The translations under genes and the position numbers were made by a program. Source: Zygnema cylindricum (taxonomy: Eukaryota; Streptophyta; Zygnematophyceae; Zygnematales; Zygnemataceae). From it: a DNA stretch of 64,000 nucleotides. The stretch is taken from positions 1-64,000 of the forward strand of contig JBBHKE010001701.1 in the NCBI GenBank assembly GCA_037447655.1, read 5' to 3'. Shown here piece by piece: positions 1 through 9,300 of this stretch (position 1 is the first letter of the stretch; the number at the start of each line of letters is the position of its first letter). The notes under the pieces were generated by a model that saw nothing but the letters and a program-made list of their open reading frames with translations, was not told where the DNA came from and did no database searches.

Positions 1-907
1 AACCCAAAAAAAAAAAAAAAAAAAAAAACCCAAATCAATCCCAAAGAATCCCTGAAACGCCCAAAAAAAAAATCTTAAAAAAATCCTTCAACACATCTCA
101 TTGTTCTTCAGCTCTAACCCAAACAGGAATGAGGAAGGCTCGGGTCGAGAAATCCCCCCAAAAAACTAAACATATTCCAGAAAATATTCAAAACATGTCA
201 AAAGGAACCCCAGAAATTCCTCGTCATTTTACCACACTAATTTTGATGCAATTTTGTCGCAGAAACAACGAGTTGAATAACCACAAGAAAATAAATTGAA
301 ATAAATAAAGAAATCCATAGAAAATCCCCATAAAAATAACAAAATGTCTTCAAAAAAATGTCAAAAGTTCCTCACCACTTAGTTACAGGTGGAGAAATAT
401 GTAGGGTCACGAGGCTCAGCCGTATGTTCCACAAATTGGAGAAATCCCTGCCGATCAAAAACAAAACAGAAAACAAAGAAAAGATTGTGTAAAAAAAGAA
501 AAAAAAGAACTGGAGAGAGAGAGAGACCAGCTCTCCTTCTCTCTCACTCTTCCTTTTAAAAGTAATTATGGACAAAAACCGTACAAATAGTGAACAATTG
601 CTCTGCAAAAAACCTCAACTTCCATTCATTCGAGGATTAAAAACGCAGATTTTGCACCGTAAATAATTAGTGCCACAATTAGCGCATCGTCTAGTTTGTG
701 GCCTGATTAAGCTGATGGACTAGATTATGATTCCCGCCTTCACCTTCTGTCCTCTTCAAACCTCATGTCAAAATTATTCAACTCTTAACCTTGGCCAATC
801 ACCGCTGCTCAAGATGTCACTGTCACAGTACTCTTTGTCTCATTGGCTGCTTTAACACTCACTCAAACTGTGACGTCACAAAGAGAAGTCGGCCGATTTC
901 GGAGCAT
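1..907. other. AT-rich intergenic DNA, no gene seen
   Basis: No supported exon or RNA gene. The first 360 bases are made of degenerate short words such as AAATCCC and CAAAGAATCCC, similar in style to the degenerate repeat at 46735-46915. A TGACGTCA palindrome lies near 871. The segment ends at CGAGC (908-912), the left target duplication of element E1. Confidence 0.6.
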
Positions 908-912
908 CGAGC

Positions 913-2094
913 TGAAACTCAGTGTGCTCCATTGCCCACAGAATTCGCAGATCCAAAGAAGCTAATCTAGATAGTGCCGACTCCAAGTTTATATAACCCA
1001 AATGATTGACCCCTTGACAATCAGAACCCCATTATATCTTCACCCAAGTGAAATAAGACTTCCTGTGTGCTCAGATCCACCACAGAATGCAAAGTTAGAA
1101 TATGAGTTTTGGACACATTATCCCTCTTTGAATTTCCCTTAGAAATGCAGCCACCCTGGCATGCAAAAACTCTAACCAACTACACCCCTGTGTAGCTTGG
1201 ACTCCCCTGAGTCCGCAGCAAAAAGAATCACTGAAAATGGTCAACTGAGTTAGTTGATATTAAATGGCAAAGTTTGCCGATTTATACAGATGCTCCTTCA
1301 AAATACTCTAAGTCCTAAAACCCCTCTCTAAGCCCCCTAGTACTGAGGTACGGACCAATCACAGTACTGTATAGTACATAAAGGTACAGGTGCCGGTGTA
1401 CCTTTTGTACGGCCATTGTACAACATGGCCAAAAAGTCGACACATGCCATATCCGGATTCGTTCTTGTAATCCCCGGAGATGCCGCAAGCCAATGTGGTC
1501 GTGCCACGTGTCATCTGACGTGGCGGTGACCGCAAACCGCCAAAAACCTATTCCGCGATCTCGGCATCTATCGCGGCCGTTCGATCAGAACCGGCTTTCA
1601 ATTATAGCCGTCGAATATCGATGCGCGGTATTTGTTTCGCTGTCGAAACAAATGCGCGGTATCCGTTTCGTCACCATACCGTACTTTGTACTATATAAAA
1701 CTGTATCTATGCACTACGTATCTATTTCCTGTTCAAACGAATTATTCTACGTGTAACTATCTAAATATTTATCAAACCGTGTATACTCATAGCTCCTCTA
1801 GACTTAATGGACTAAGCTAACGTCTACGTTGCTTGACTGCAGGGACCAGGATCAAATCCTGGATCCGGCAATCCTTTTAGTGAATCTACCCAGATTCTGC
1901 TACCTCAGCTTAGGCAGCCATGACTCTAGCTTCCTCTCTCTAGCCTTCAGTGACTACGGCAAGTGTGGGGATTAGAGAGAGGAGTTAGAGGCAGACTGCC
2001 TCCGCTTCTTTTCTATTTAAGCCTAGAAAAAATATCCAAAGAAAAACATTATTTTCTGCACAATACAGACATAGAAAATACATACATTTTAACA
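913..2094 (-). repeat. E1 3' LTR
   Basis: 1182-bp LTR, downstream copy for the minus-strand element. It starts TGAAACTC on the plus strand and ends TTTTAACA. It contains CACGTG at about 1506 followed by TGACGTGGC, GTAC-rich sequence, and a tRNA-like module on the plus strand. It differs from the other copy mainly by lacking a short CTCTGGGAGAGAGG-type insertion near 1290 and one near 1905. Confidence 0.92.
1801..1875 (+). other. tRNA-like module inside E1 LTR (antisense to the element)
   Basis: An A-box-like stretch (ATGGACTAAGCTAACG, from 1806) is followed by a B-box-like GGATCAAATCC at 1849-1859. CCAGG (1846-1850), a 7-base ATCAAAT loop and CCTGG (1858-1862) form a T-arm with exact tRNA geometry. 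The other E1 LTR has the same module at about 4976-5045. No acceptor stem could be paired, so this is tRNA-derived or tRNA-like rather than a working tRNA gene. Confidence 0.5.
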
Positions 2095-2111
2095 CTTCCC
2101 TTATTTTCTAG
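2095..2111 (-). other. E1 polypurine tract
   Basis: The minus strand reads CTAGAAAATAAGGGAAG directly before the 3' LTR start TGTTAAAATG. This is the expected place and composition for the plus-strand DNA primer. The same sequence with one difference precedes the 3' LTRs of E3 (22862-22878) and E4 (55204-55220). Confidence 0.8.
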
Positions 2112-2182
2112 TGTACTCTTCTTTCAACCCTTAAAAAAAAAAAAAAAAAAAATTCCTTTTTCTTTTCTTCCTTCTTTTCTCC

Positions 2183-3130
2183 TCATAAATCTTTAAAAGG
2201 TCTATTAGATGAGCTGAAATAAACATTCCATCTTGTTGATAATATATTATTTAGCATCCCACTTTTCATAAATACGAGCAAATATTTTATCCACCTCATC
2301 CCTTTTCCATCCACACAAAACCCAATTTCCCTCTTGCAGTTCAAACAGCCAGCCCCATCTCCAATCTGCAACACACACCCAGATGCTAACCCTTTTACAG
2401 GCACACCTTCATAAATGACATCACTCCCATTAGTGATGTCAAATCCATTACCCCCCAAATTTATCCTTAAATCAAGAGTTCCCACTAAGTTCCTCATAAA
2501 ATCTACATCTTCCGTACTCATATTTTTATCGATGATAATTACCCCATTTTCTGAACTTTCCTCACTCTCTCTCATGGAATTCTTTCCACTATCACTTTCT
2601 ATTTTTATTCCCAAAACATATTTCTCCTCCCCTAAACCTTTCATTAAATATTCCACTTCTCCCCTATCCTTTGAAGCTCCTTCTATATTTACTTCTCCCC
2701 TTTCCTTAGAATCCGTTGAAGTCTCCCTTTCCGACCAGTTTTCTATTTCCAAAATATCTATGAAAATATCCTCAATATTTTGATTTTTCTCCTTTTCAAT
2801 CATGGATCCTAGATCTGACTTTCTCATTTCTAAGTCATACACTCTACACTCCATGACACCCTCATCATGCTCAACTCCCTCAAGTATCTCCTCTCTCTTT
2901 ACTTCCCTTATATCTCCAAAAGCACAATGTTGCCTTCGTGGAATTTCTGTGTCCTTTTCTCTCTTCCCCATACTACCGATGCGGAGAAGCTCCAAAATAT
3001 CTTCATCCTCTTTCTCCTCTTCCCCTTCTTCCTCCTCATCCACATTCCAACTTCTAAGTTCTTCTAAACAAGGGCATTCCTCCATATAGTGACCCGGTTC
3101 CCTACAAATGAAGCAAACCCCCCTTTTCAA
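2183..3130 (-). CDS. E1 ORF2: zinc knuckle plus collapsed pol remnant
   Basis: Open frame of about 315 codons in the -1 frame relative to gag, with no ATG at its start. Residues 6-19 form a CCHC zinc knuckle (CFICREPGHYMEEC), normally the C-terminal end of copia Gag. After an acidic linker the motif EIPRRQHCAFG matches the segment just before the protease in E3 and E4 (EIPRRQKCAYGG), but the D-S-G protease motif is missing. Later pieces resemble the post-integrase tail (RVYDLEMR; DSKERGEV), the end of RT (GEEKYVLGIKIE) and the RNase H N-half (GVIIID, DLRINLGG, NGSDVIYEG, SGCVLQIGDGA), in the correct pol order. The integrase and RT catalytic regions are gone. In-frame deletions left the ORF open. 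Whether it is translated, by frameshift or otherwise, is unknown. Confidence 0.75.
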   Translation of the reverse strand: MKRGVCFICREPGHYMEECPCLEELRSWNVDEEEEGEEEKEDEDILELLRIGSMGKREKDTEIPRRQHCAFGDIREVKREEILEGVEHDEGVMECRVYDLEMRKSDLGSMIEKEKNQNIEDIFIDILEIENWSERETSTDSKERGEVNIEGASKDRGEVEYLMKGLGEEKYVLGIKIESDSGKNSMRESEESSENGVIIIDKNMSTEDVDFMRNLVGTLDLRINLGGNGFDITNGSDVIYEGVPVKGLASGCVLQIGDGAGCLNCKREIGFCVDGKGMRWIKYLLVFMKSGMLNNILSTRWNVYFSSSNRPFKDL

Positions 3131-4086
3131 AGCTCCCCTTTCTTTTCCTCTCCTCTCTTTCCACCGAAGTTCCGATACGGTTTACCTTTGTCTTTCTTTC
3201 TCTCATCACGCTTCCGCTCGACCTTGCCGTTCCTCTCATCACGCTTACGCCAGTCACGACCAGCTGTAAATGCATTCACCCTGTCACTTCCCCTACGAAG
3301 CTCCAAAGTGCTTTCCCTCACAAGAATTATTCCCATGGTAATGCTCCAAGTCCCTGAGGAGCCATCCATTTCCTGCATACGGTTAATGATATTTTCGTAC
3401 TCATCTGGGAGTTTCATGATTAGTGTGTTAATTTTTCTCTCCTCAGTTTCTACATATCCCGCACTAGCTAGCTCAACATATAACGCAGCAATATCATTGC
3501 AAAACTCTATCATGCTACCGCCTTTATAAACATAGGCCACTATTTCCTGTTTTACTAACTGCTGCCTCTGTATAGTCTCACTCTTATAAATGTGAGTTAG
3601 TGTTTCCCAAATTTCCGAAGACTTGGTTAGACTTAAAAGAGTGTTAGCTATGGACTTAGACACATATCTAAGTATGAGATGTTTTGCTATAGTGTTTTTA
3701 TATTCCCAAGTTTTTCTGTCATTTTCTTCAGTTTTTGATTCAGTTATGATCCCCACAAGTGGAAGCGTAGCCGAGAGCCTAGCTCCCCTCACCATCGGTG
3801 TTCCTTTTCCCTTCTCCCCTTTTCCCCCTTCCATGGCAATGATTTTCCCTTCACCTTCCATTGCATCTGAACTCCAGTTGGTTTTCTGGGAATCCCCAGA
3901 TGATTCTCCATAGTGAGTTCCTCCAAAACACGATGGCGGACATCTCACTTGTCCCGAAACAATTCCCCATAAATGCTTCTCGAAAAGCAATCCCTCAATC
4001 ATAAACTCCCAATAAGTGAAGTCTATTCCATCGCACATAGGCACCCTAGATGGTGGGCCCATAACCTGAAACTCTGTGTGCTCCAT
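3127..4086 (-). CDS. gag: E1 Gag (copia-type capsid, lacking in-frame zinc knuckle)
   Basis: The preferred start is the ATG at 4086, because the homologous ATG sits 20 bases inside the LTR in E3 and E4 too. Upstream in-frame codons extend to 4155 within the LTR. The protein begins MEHTEFQVMGPPSRVP, where VMGPP is encoded by the primer-binding site. It continues with the copia Gag signature YWEFMIEGLLFEKHLWGIVS, then ISKSIANTLLSLTKSSEIWETL-type retrotransposon capsid sequence (UBN2/DUF4219-like) and a basic C-terminus. It stops at 3127-3129, one base out of frame with the zinc knuckle ORF. Role: virus-like particle assembly. It is the only clearly intact retrotransposon protein in this window. 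Confidence 0.85.
   Translation of the reverse strand: MEHTEFQVMGPPSRVPMCDGIDFTYWEFMIEGLLFEKHLWGIVSGQVRCPPSCFGGTHYGESSGDSQKTNWSSDAMEGEGKIIAMEGGKGEKGKGTPMVRGARLSATLPLVGIITESKTEENDRKTWEYKNTIAKHLILRYVSKSIANTLLSLTKSSEIWETLTHIYKSETIQRQQLVKQEIVAYVYKGGSMIEFCNDIAALYVELASAGYVETEERKINTLIMKLPDEYENIINRMQEMDGSSGTWSITMGIILVRESTLELRRGSDRVNAFTAGRDWRKRDERNGKVERKRDERKKDKGKPYRNFGGKRGEEKKGEL
4051..4066 (-). other. E1 primer-binding site, tRNA-iMet anticodon-arm type
   Basis: The plus strand reads TGGTGGGCCCATAACC immediately outside the 5' LTR. This is identical to the anticodon stem-loop region of plant initiator tRNA-Met as known from published tRNA sequences. The element therefore pairs with an internal part of the tRNA, as in Drosophila copia (which carries GGTTATGGGCCCAG after its LTR), and not with the tRNA 3' end. 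The same site is present in E4 (60547-60561) and, mutated, in E3 (18605-18619) and E2 (about 26720-26730). Confidence 0.88.
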
Positions 4087-5281
4087 TGCCCACAGAATTC
4101 GCAGATCCAAAGAAGCTAATCTAGATAGTGCCGACTCTAAGTTTATATAACCCAAATGATTGACCCCTTGACAATCAGAACCCCATTATATCTTCACCCT
4201 AGTGAAATAAGACTTCCTGTGTGCTCAGATCCACCACAGAATGCAAAGTTGGAATATGCGTTTTGGACACATTCACCCACTTTGACTTTCCCTTAGAAAT
4301 GCAGCCACCCTGGCATGCAAAAACTCTGACAAACTACACACCTGTGTAGCGTGGACTCCCATGAGTCCGCAGCAAAAAGAATCACTGAAAATGGTCAACT
4401 GAGTTAGTTGATATAAAATGGCAAAGTTTGCCAATTTATACAGATGCTCTCTGGGAGAGAGGCAAGCTACCTACCAAAATACTCTAAGTCCTAAAACCCC
4501 TCTCTAAGCCGCCTAGTACTGAGGTACGGACCAATCACAGTACTGTATAGTACATAAAGGTACAGGTGCCGGTGTACCTTTTGTACGGCCATTGTACAAC
4601 ATGGCCAAAAAGTCGACACATGCCATATCCGGATTCGTTCTTGTAATCCCCGGAGATGCCGCAAGCCAATGTGGTCGTGCCACGTGTCATCTGACGTGGC
4701 GGTGACCGCAAACCGCCAAAAACCTATTCCGCGATCTCGGCATCTATCGCGGCCGTTCGATCAGAACAGGCTTTCAATTATAGCCGTCGAATATCGATGC
4801 GCGGTATTTGTTTCGCTGTCGAAACAAATGCGCGGTATCCGTTTCGTCACCATACCGTACTCCGTACTATATAAAACTGTATCTATGCACTACGTATCTA
4901 TTTCCCGTTCAAACGAATTATTCTACGTGTAACTATCTAAATATTTATCAAACCGTGTATACTCATAGCTCCTCTAGACTTAATGGACTAAGCTAACGTC
5001 TACGTTGCTTGATTGCAGGGACCGGGATCAAATCCTAGATCCGGCAATCCTTTTAGTGAATCTACCCAGATTCTGCTACCTGTCTCTCTAGACAGCTGAG
5101 GCAGCCATGACTCTAGCTTCCTCTCTCTAGCCTTCAGTGACTACAGCAAGTGTGGGGATTAGAGAGAGGAGTTAGAGGCAGACTGCCTCCGCTTCTTTTC
5201 TATTTAAGCCTAGAAAAAATATCCAAAGAAAAACATTATTTTCTGCACAATACAGACCTAGAAAATACATACATTTTAACA
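4067..5281 (-). repeat. E1 5' LTR
   Basis: 1215-bp copy, almost identical to 913-2094. It carries two short insertions relative to that copy (around 4446-4475 and 5083-5095). It contains the gag start codon (4084-4086), the G-box/TGACGTGGC block near 4680-4700 and the tRNA-like module near 4976-5045. A TGTATAAATTGG stretch on the minus strand (about 4430-4442) could be a TATA element. Confidence 0.92.
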
Positions 5282-5486
5282 CGAGCCCCGTATCTTATTT
5301 TCAAAAAAAGCTTCCCTCCCTCCTCGGCTTGCCCTCGCACCCCCCCCCCCCCCACTCCCCACTCCCCCCTCCTCTCCCCCCCCCCCACTTCCAAAATAAG
5401 ACCAGGAGGCAATCGCCAGACACGGAATCGTCCGCAAACTGCCGCCTTCTCGGAAAGGCGCAACTATCAGCTGGCACCTGCAGAAA

Positions 5487-6230
5487 GGTTGAAAAACAAG
5501 AAAGACAAACAGGAAAGGACAAGAAAAAAAAGATAAGGAACGGAAAGGAATGGAAGAGAGAAAGGAAATTGCAGATAAGATGAAATGAAAGTAAAGTGGT
5601 AAGGAAAGGAGAAAAAAAAGGACAAGAAAGACAAGACAAGGCAAGGCAAGGCAAGGAAAGGAAAAGGAAGGAGAGGAAAGGAAAGGAAAGGAAAGGAAAG
5701 GGAAGGCAAAGATTGGAAAGGAAAGGAGAGGAGATGAGAGGAAAGGAAAGGAAAGGAAAGGGAAGGGAAGGGAAGGGAAGGGAAGGGAAGGAGAGGAAAG
5801 GAAAGGAAAGGAAAGGGAAGGGAAAGACTAGAAAGGAAAGGAGAGGAGACGAGAGGAAAGGAAAGAAAAGGAAAGGAAAAAGGAAAGAGAAGGAATAGAA
5901 AGGAAAGGGAAGGGAAGGGAAGGGATGGGAAGGGAAGGAGAGTAAAGGAAAGGAAAGGAAAGGAAAGGAAGAAAGGGAAGGGAAATATTGGAAAGGAAAG
6001 GAGAGGAGACGAGAGGAAAGGAAAGAAAAGGAAAGGAAAAAGGAAAGGGAAGGAAAGGGAAGGGAAGGGAAGGGAAAGGAATAATTAGGAAAAATAAAGA
6101 TATGAGAGGAAAGGAAAGGAATGGAAAAGAGAAAAAAGGACAGGACAAAAAAAAAGAAAGAAAAAGCGGTGGGAGAGAGGGAGAGAGGGAGAGAGAGAGA
6201 GGGAAAGAGAGAATCGAGAAATAGTTACCA
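5487..6230 (+). repeat. Long polypurine tract (GGAAA/GGGAA repeats)
   Basis: About 740 bases almost purely A and G, built from irregular GGAAA, GGGAA and GGAGA words, with larger blocks repeated (for example ACGAGAGGAAAGGAAAG near 5849 and near 6009). All six frames give only low-complexity Gly/Lys/Glu or Ser/Phe/Leu strings, which are not genes. It begins about 200 bases after the E1 right end. Confidence 0.9.
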
Positions 6231-8449
6231 GTTTTAGTTCCTGTACTGACGCCCTATTCCTCCCGGGAGGCCCTCCCCCCCTATCTCCCTCGCCGCCCAT
6301 CCTGCCTTGGCATTCCAGCGCCTTCGAACCCTACCACTCCTTCGCACCCGACAGTCCTGTCGCTCCGCCGCCGCCTCGCCAATCCAAGCAACCCTAAAAA
6401 CGATTTTACTTCGGCTGAAGTAGGATGCAGCCTGCAAATCGAGCACCAAAGGAACTACAGTACTCTACTATAGCTACAAAATCACTATACTGTACTTCCA
6501 ATGAACATAATAGAATCACTAAAGAGAGAGCGAATCCACGTTCGGTAAAAGACAAACTCCTGTACGGTTAGAGTTCCTCCGACGCTTCAACTTCGGCAGG
6601 ATGCAGCGATAATACGGTCAGAACCGTGGCTAAAAATGTAAAAATCGATTACCAGAGGAGTTAGGTCTTCAGGAAAGCAGTCCACTCATAGCCTGTTCCC
6701 ACCGGAGCATTTGTAACTTTTTGCCCATTCCGATGATTTTGCCATAACTCATGGGAAAACGGGTCATGTTCACACCAAAATTTTGGCCCGTAACTTTGAT
6801 TGATGGTGACTTGTGACACGTCACACGCTTCGACGTCATCATACATAGGCGCAAAAACAAACCTGCAGTTTTTCAAACTTAGGGGGTGTCCCCATGTTTT
6901 AAAGTATCTACTTTTCTCTGTCTTTTTGCCCTAAAATTCAGGGAACTTTGACAAAAACTTTAGCCGTACAAGAAAATCATTTTTACTAAAGTAGAGTGAA
7001 CGTCAAGTCATACTTAGAATGTACGGAGTGTTTGTCGTCATGTGAACGCATTTTGGCGTTTTCCCCTTTTCGGCCCCCGGGCAAGAGAGTCCATCCCATC
7101 AAAAAACTTCTTTCAAAGTCACCTCGAGAGGGTGTTTTTAGTTAAACTACCGCCTAAACAGCGAATGAAAAATGACTCACGCACGCGCCACACGAGTGTG
7201 AAAATTTTAGGACGAGGAAGAGTCCTCGCTATTTTTCTCGGTGCCCGTCACGCGCATGTACGGAAAAAAATCTGCAGGGGTCTTGGACCTCGACTTTCAT
7301 TTATGGGTCCTATGCAAAAAATTTAACCGTCGTCGCCTCTCCCGTGTCTCTCTCACAATATCACTTTTATCTCACACTTTCTAGAATGAGACACGACAAT
7401 ATTGGTATAAAATGAAAGACCTTTTAAAAATATTTTTTTTGACAATTTTTAGGTTTTTTTTTAATGGCAAGTCTAGTGAGAAAAGTAGAAAAAATGAAAT
7501 CAGGAAACCATGGCGGAAAGTTATTGAATCCATGGCGTATCGTTGTCCTAAATAGTATGGCGTCCTGATGTGCTGTTGTTTTGTTGGCGTCGTATCGTCC
7601 AGTTTCGTAGTCGTCTTCAGTCGTCACAAGTTGTACCTAAGTCTACAACCGTCACATTTCAAAGTTCCGATTTCATTTTCGCACATTGGGACGCTCTTCA
7701 AAGTAGTACAGAGAATTTTCACTACAGTCCAAAATACTTTATCAAAGTACCAATTACATGGCGACACCCCCTTACTATGTTCGAAGGACGACGACGGTGG
7801 TTCAAAGTCCTACAGTTTTTTCGCGCGAAAACAACGAAATAGCCGTTCGGATGTTGTTTTTGCTACGTCAATTTTTCGTGTTACCGTTGGCCTGTTTCAA
7901 AGAAAGACACAACTTTAACCCGACTTCAATATCCCCAAATATTTTGAGGAAGTTTGTTTGTACGGGTTTCCGAGAACTTCCTAGAACAACAAAGTCGGTG
8001 CTCGAAAAGCCGTACATTATTCGAAAGCACATCTGTTGCGGAAGTGAACTTTTTTTCGGTAGGAACATGCTATCACAGGGGTGAAAATTATCCACACTAA
8101 TTGTGGTCTCAGTGGTTTCAAGTTATGTCTGCTCGTGTTATGAAATTAGGAAAAACAAAATGGTTTCAGAAAAAAACAAACAAATAAATAATGAAGTAGA
8201 TTGTGAGTTTAGCTCGATGAGTCGCCTTTTACTATTTTTCTTCTTTTTTTAATTATTGTTGCTTCTCCGTTGTCGTTTTTTACCATTTTTCTTATTGTTA
8301 TTATTTTATATTTATTCTACTGTTATTTTTTCCTACGGTACTTTCGCATGTAACCGAAACTTTATTCTTGAAACTTTGTTTTAACAAAGATTCTCCGTAC
8401 TACTTTCGGAGCGTTCGTATGCAAAGAAATGAAATCGTTACTTTAGATT
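6231..8449. other. No gene recognised
   Basis: Mixed-composition DNA with several 60-110-codon open stretches. None shows a recognisable domain, codon pattern or splice context. A small repeated word, CTTCGGC-GGATGCAGC, occurs near 6410-6430 and 6590-6607. The segment is too diverged to assign to any of the element families here. Confidence 0.5.
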
Positions 8450-8776
8450 GACGGATGTAGACGTGGGTGTAATTTGTGACGGATGTAGACGTGGGCGTAA
8501 TTTGTGACGGATGTAGACGTGGGCGTAATTTGTGACGGATGTAGTCGTGGGCGTAATTTGTGACGGATGTAGACGTGGGCGTAATTTGTGACGGATGTAG
8601 ACGTGGGCGTAATTTGTGACGGATGTAGACGTGGGCGTAATTTGTGACGGATGTAGACGTGGGCGTAATTTGTGACAGATGTAGACGTGCGCGTAATTTG
8701 TGACGGATATAGACGTGGGCGTAATTTGTGACGAATGTAGACGTGGGCGTAATTTGTGACGGATGTAGACGTGGGT
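8450..8776 (+). repeat. 28-bp minisatellite, 11 units plus a partial 12th
   Basis: The unit begins GACGGATGTAGACGTGGGCG and ends TAATTTGT; the period is exactly 28. Units differ by isolated substitutions (for example GTAGTC and GATATAG variants). Because 28 is not a multiple of three, the array keeps long open frames on the minus strand, which are repeat artefacts. No flanking exon is seen. Confidence 0.95.
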
Positions 8777-8974
8777 TTCATCTTTTATCATAGAATGCCG
8801 GAGGACTCTTTTTTGAAGAATATCGAGTTCTTCAGTTCACATATTTAAAAAAGACGAAAAATGTTTAGAGTTTGATAGGAAAAGCTGGCTGAAGGTATTA
8901 AAACTGACCAGATTATGGCTGGAAATTTTGAAGCTAGAAAGGAAGCTACCGCTAAGTTGTTTAATAATTCGCCA

Positions 8975-9300
8975 TTTTCAACATTATATAAACGTTTTTC
9001 CAACATCATTACAACATTATTTTAACATTTAATTCAACATTAAACCATTTTTTTTTTCAACATTATTTCATATTTAGCTTTGATTCAACAATATAATCAA
9101 CATTGTCTCAACAATCATTTAGCAAAGCGTTAACATCTCCAGTATTGTTTAAACATGGGTTCAACATTATTTCAACATTAACCAAACTTTCATTGAACAA
9201 AATATAGACATAAATTGGACATTGTTTAAACTTTGATTTAGCAAAACATAAACAGTACGGCAATGTTAACACAACATTATTTCAGCATTTACACACCACT
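8975..9300 (+). repeat. Degenerate AACATTATTTCAACATT repeats
   Basis: Loose repetition of CAACATTA/TTCAACATT at irregular 12-25-base spacing across about 320 bases. No coding signal. Probably an old simple-repeat expansion. Confidence 0.6.

Larger units (their letters stand above)
913..5281 (-). mobile_element. E1: Ty1/copia-lineage LTR retrotransposon with gag and a collapsed pol (TR-GAG-like)
   Basis: A complete 4.37-kb element in minus orientation. It is bounded by direct repeats (913-2094 and 4067-5281) and flanked by the 5-bp duplication CGAGC (908-912 and 5282-5286). The LTR termini are TG...CA: the minus-strand LTR starts TGTTAAAATG and ends GAGTTTCA. A polypurine tract lies at 2095-2111 and a tRNA-iMet half-type primer site at 4051-4066. 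The two LTRs differ by few substitutions and two short indels, so insertion looks recent. The interior is only about 2 kb and codes for Gag plus an ORF with zinc knuckle and pol-derived fragments. Protease, integrase and reverse transcriptase cores are absent, so the element must have moved with enzymes supplied in trans. It is best described as a non-autonomous copia derivative. Confidence 0.93.

Noticed and set aside
5301-6224. Several Ser/Phe/Leu and Lys/Glu/Gly ORFs
   Set aside because: Translations of the polypurine tract, not genes.
7042-7326. 95-codon plus-strand ORF (MNAFWRFPLFGPRARES...)
   Set aside because: No recognisable domain, and neither upstream promoter nor exon partners could be supported.
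8450-8776. CRISPR array
   Set aside because: Units are adjacent with no unique spacers, and the context is a spliced eukaryotic genome.
8438-8791. Minus-strand ORFs across the 28-bp repeat
   Set aside because: They arise because a 28-bp unit without stops stays open in all frames; there is no protein evidence.
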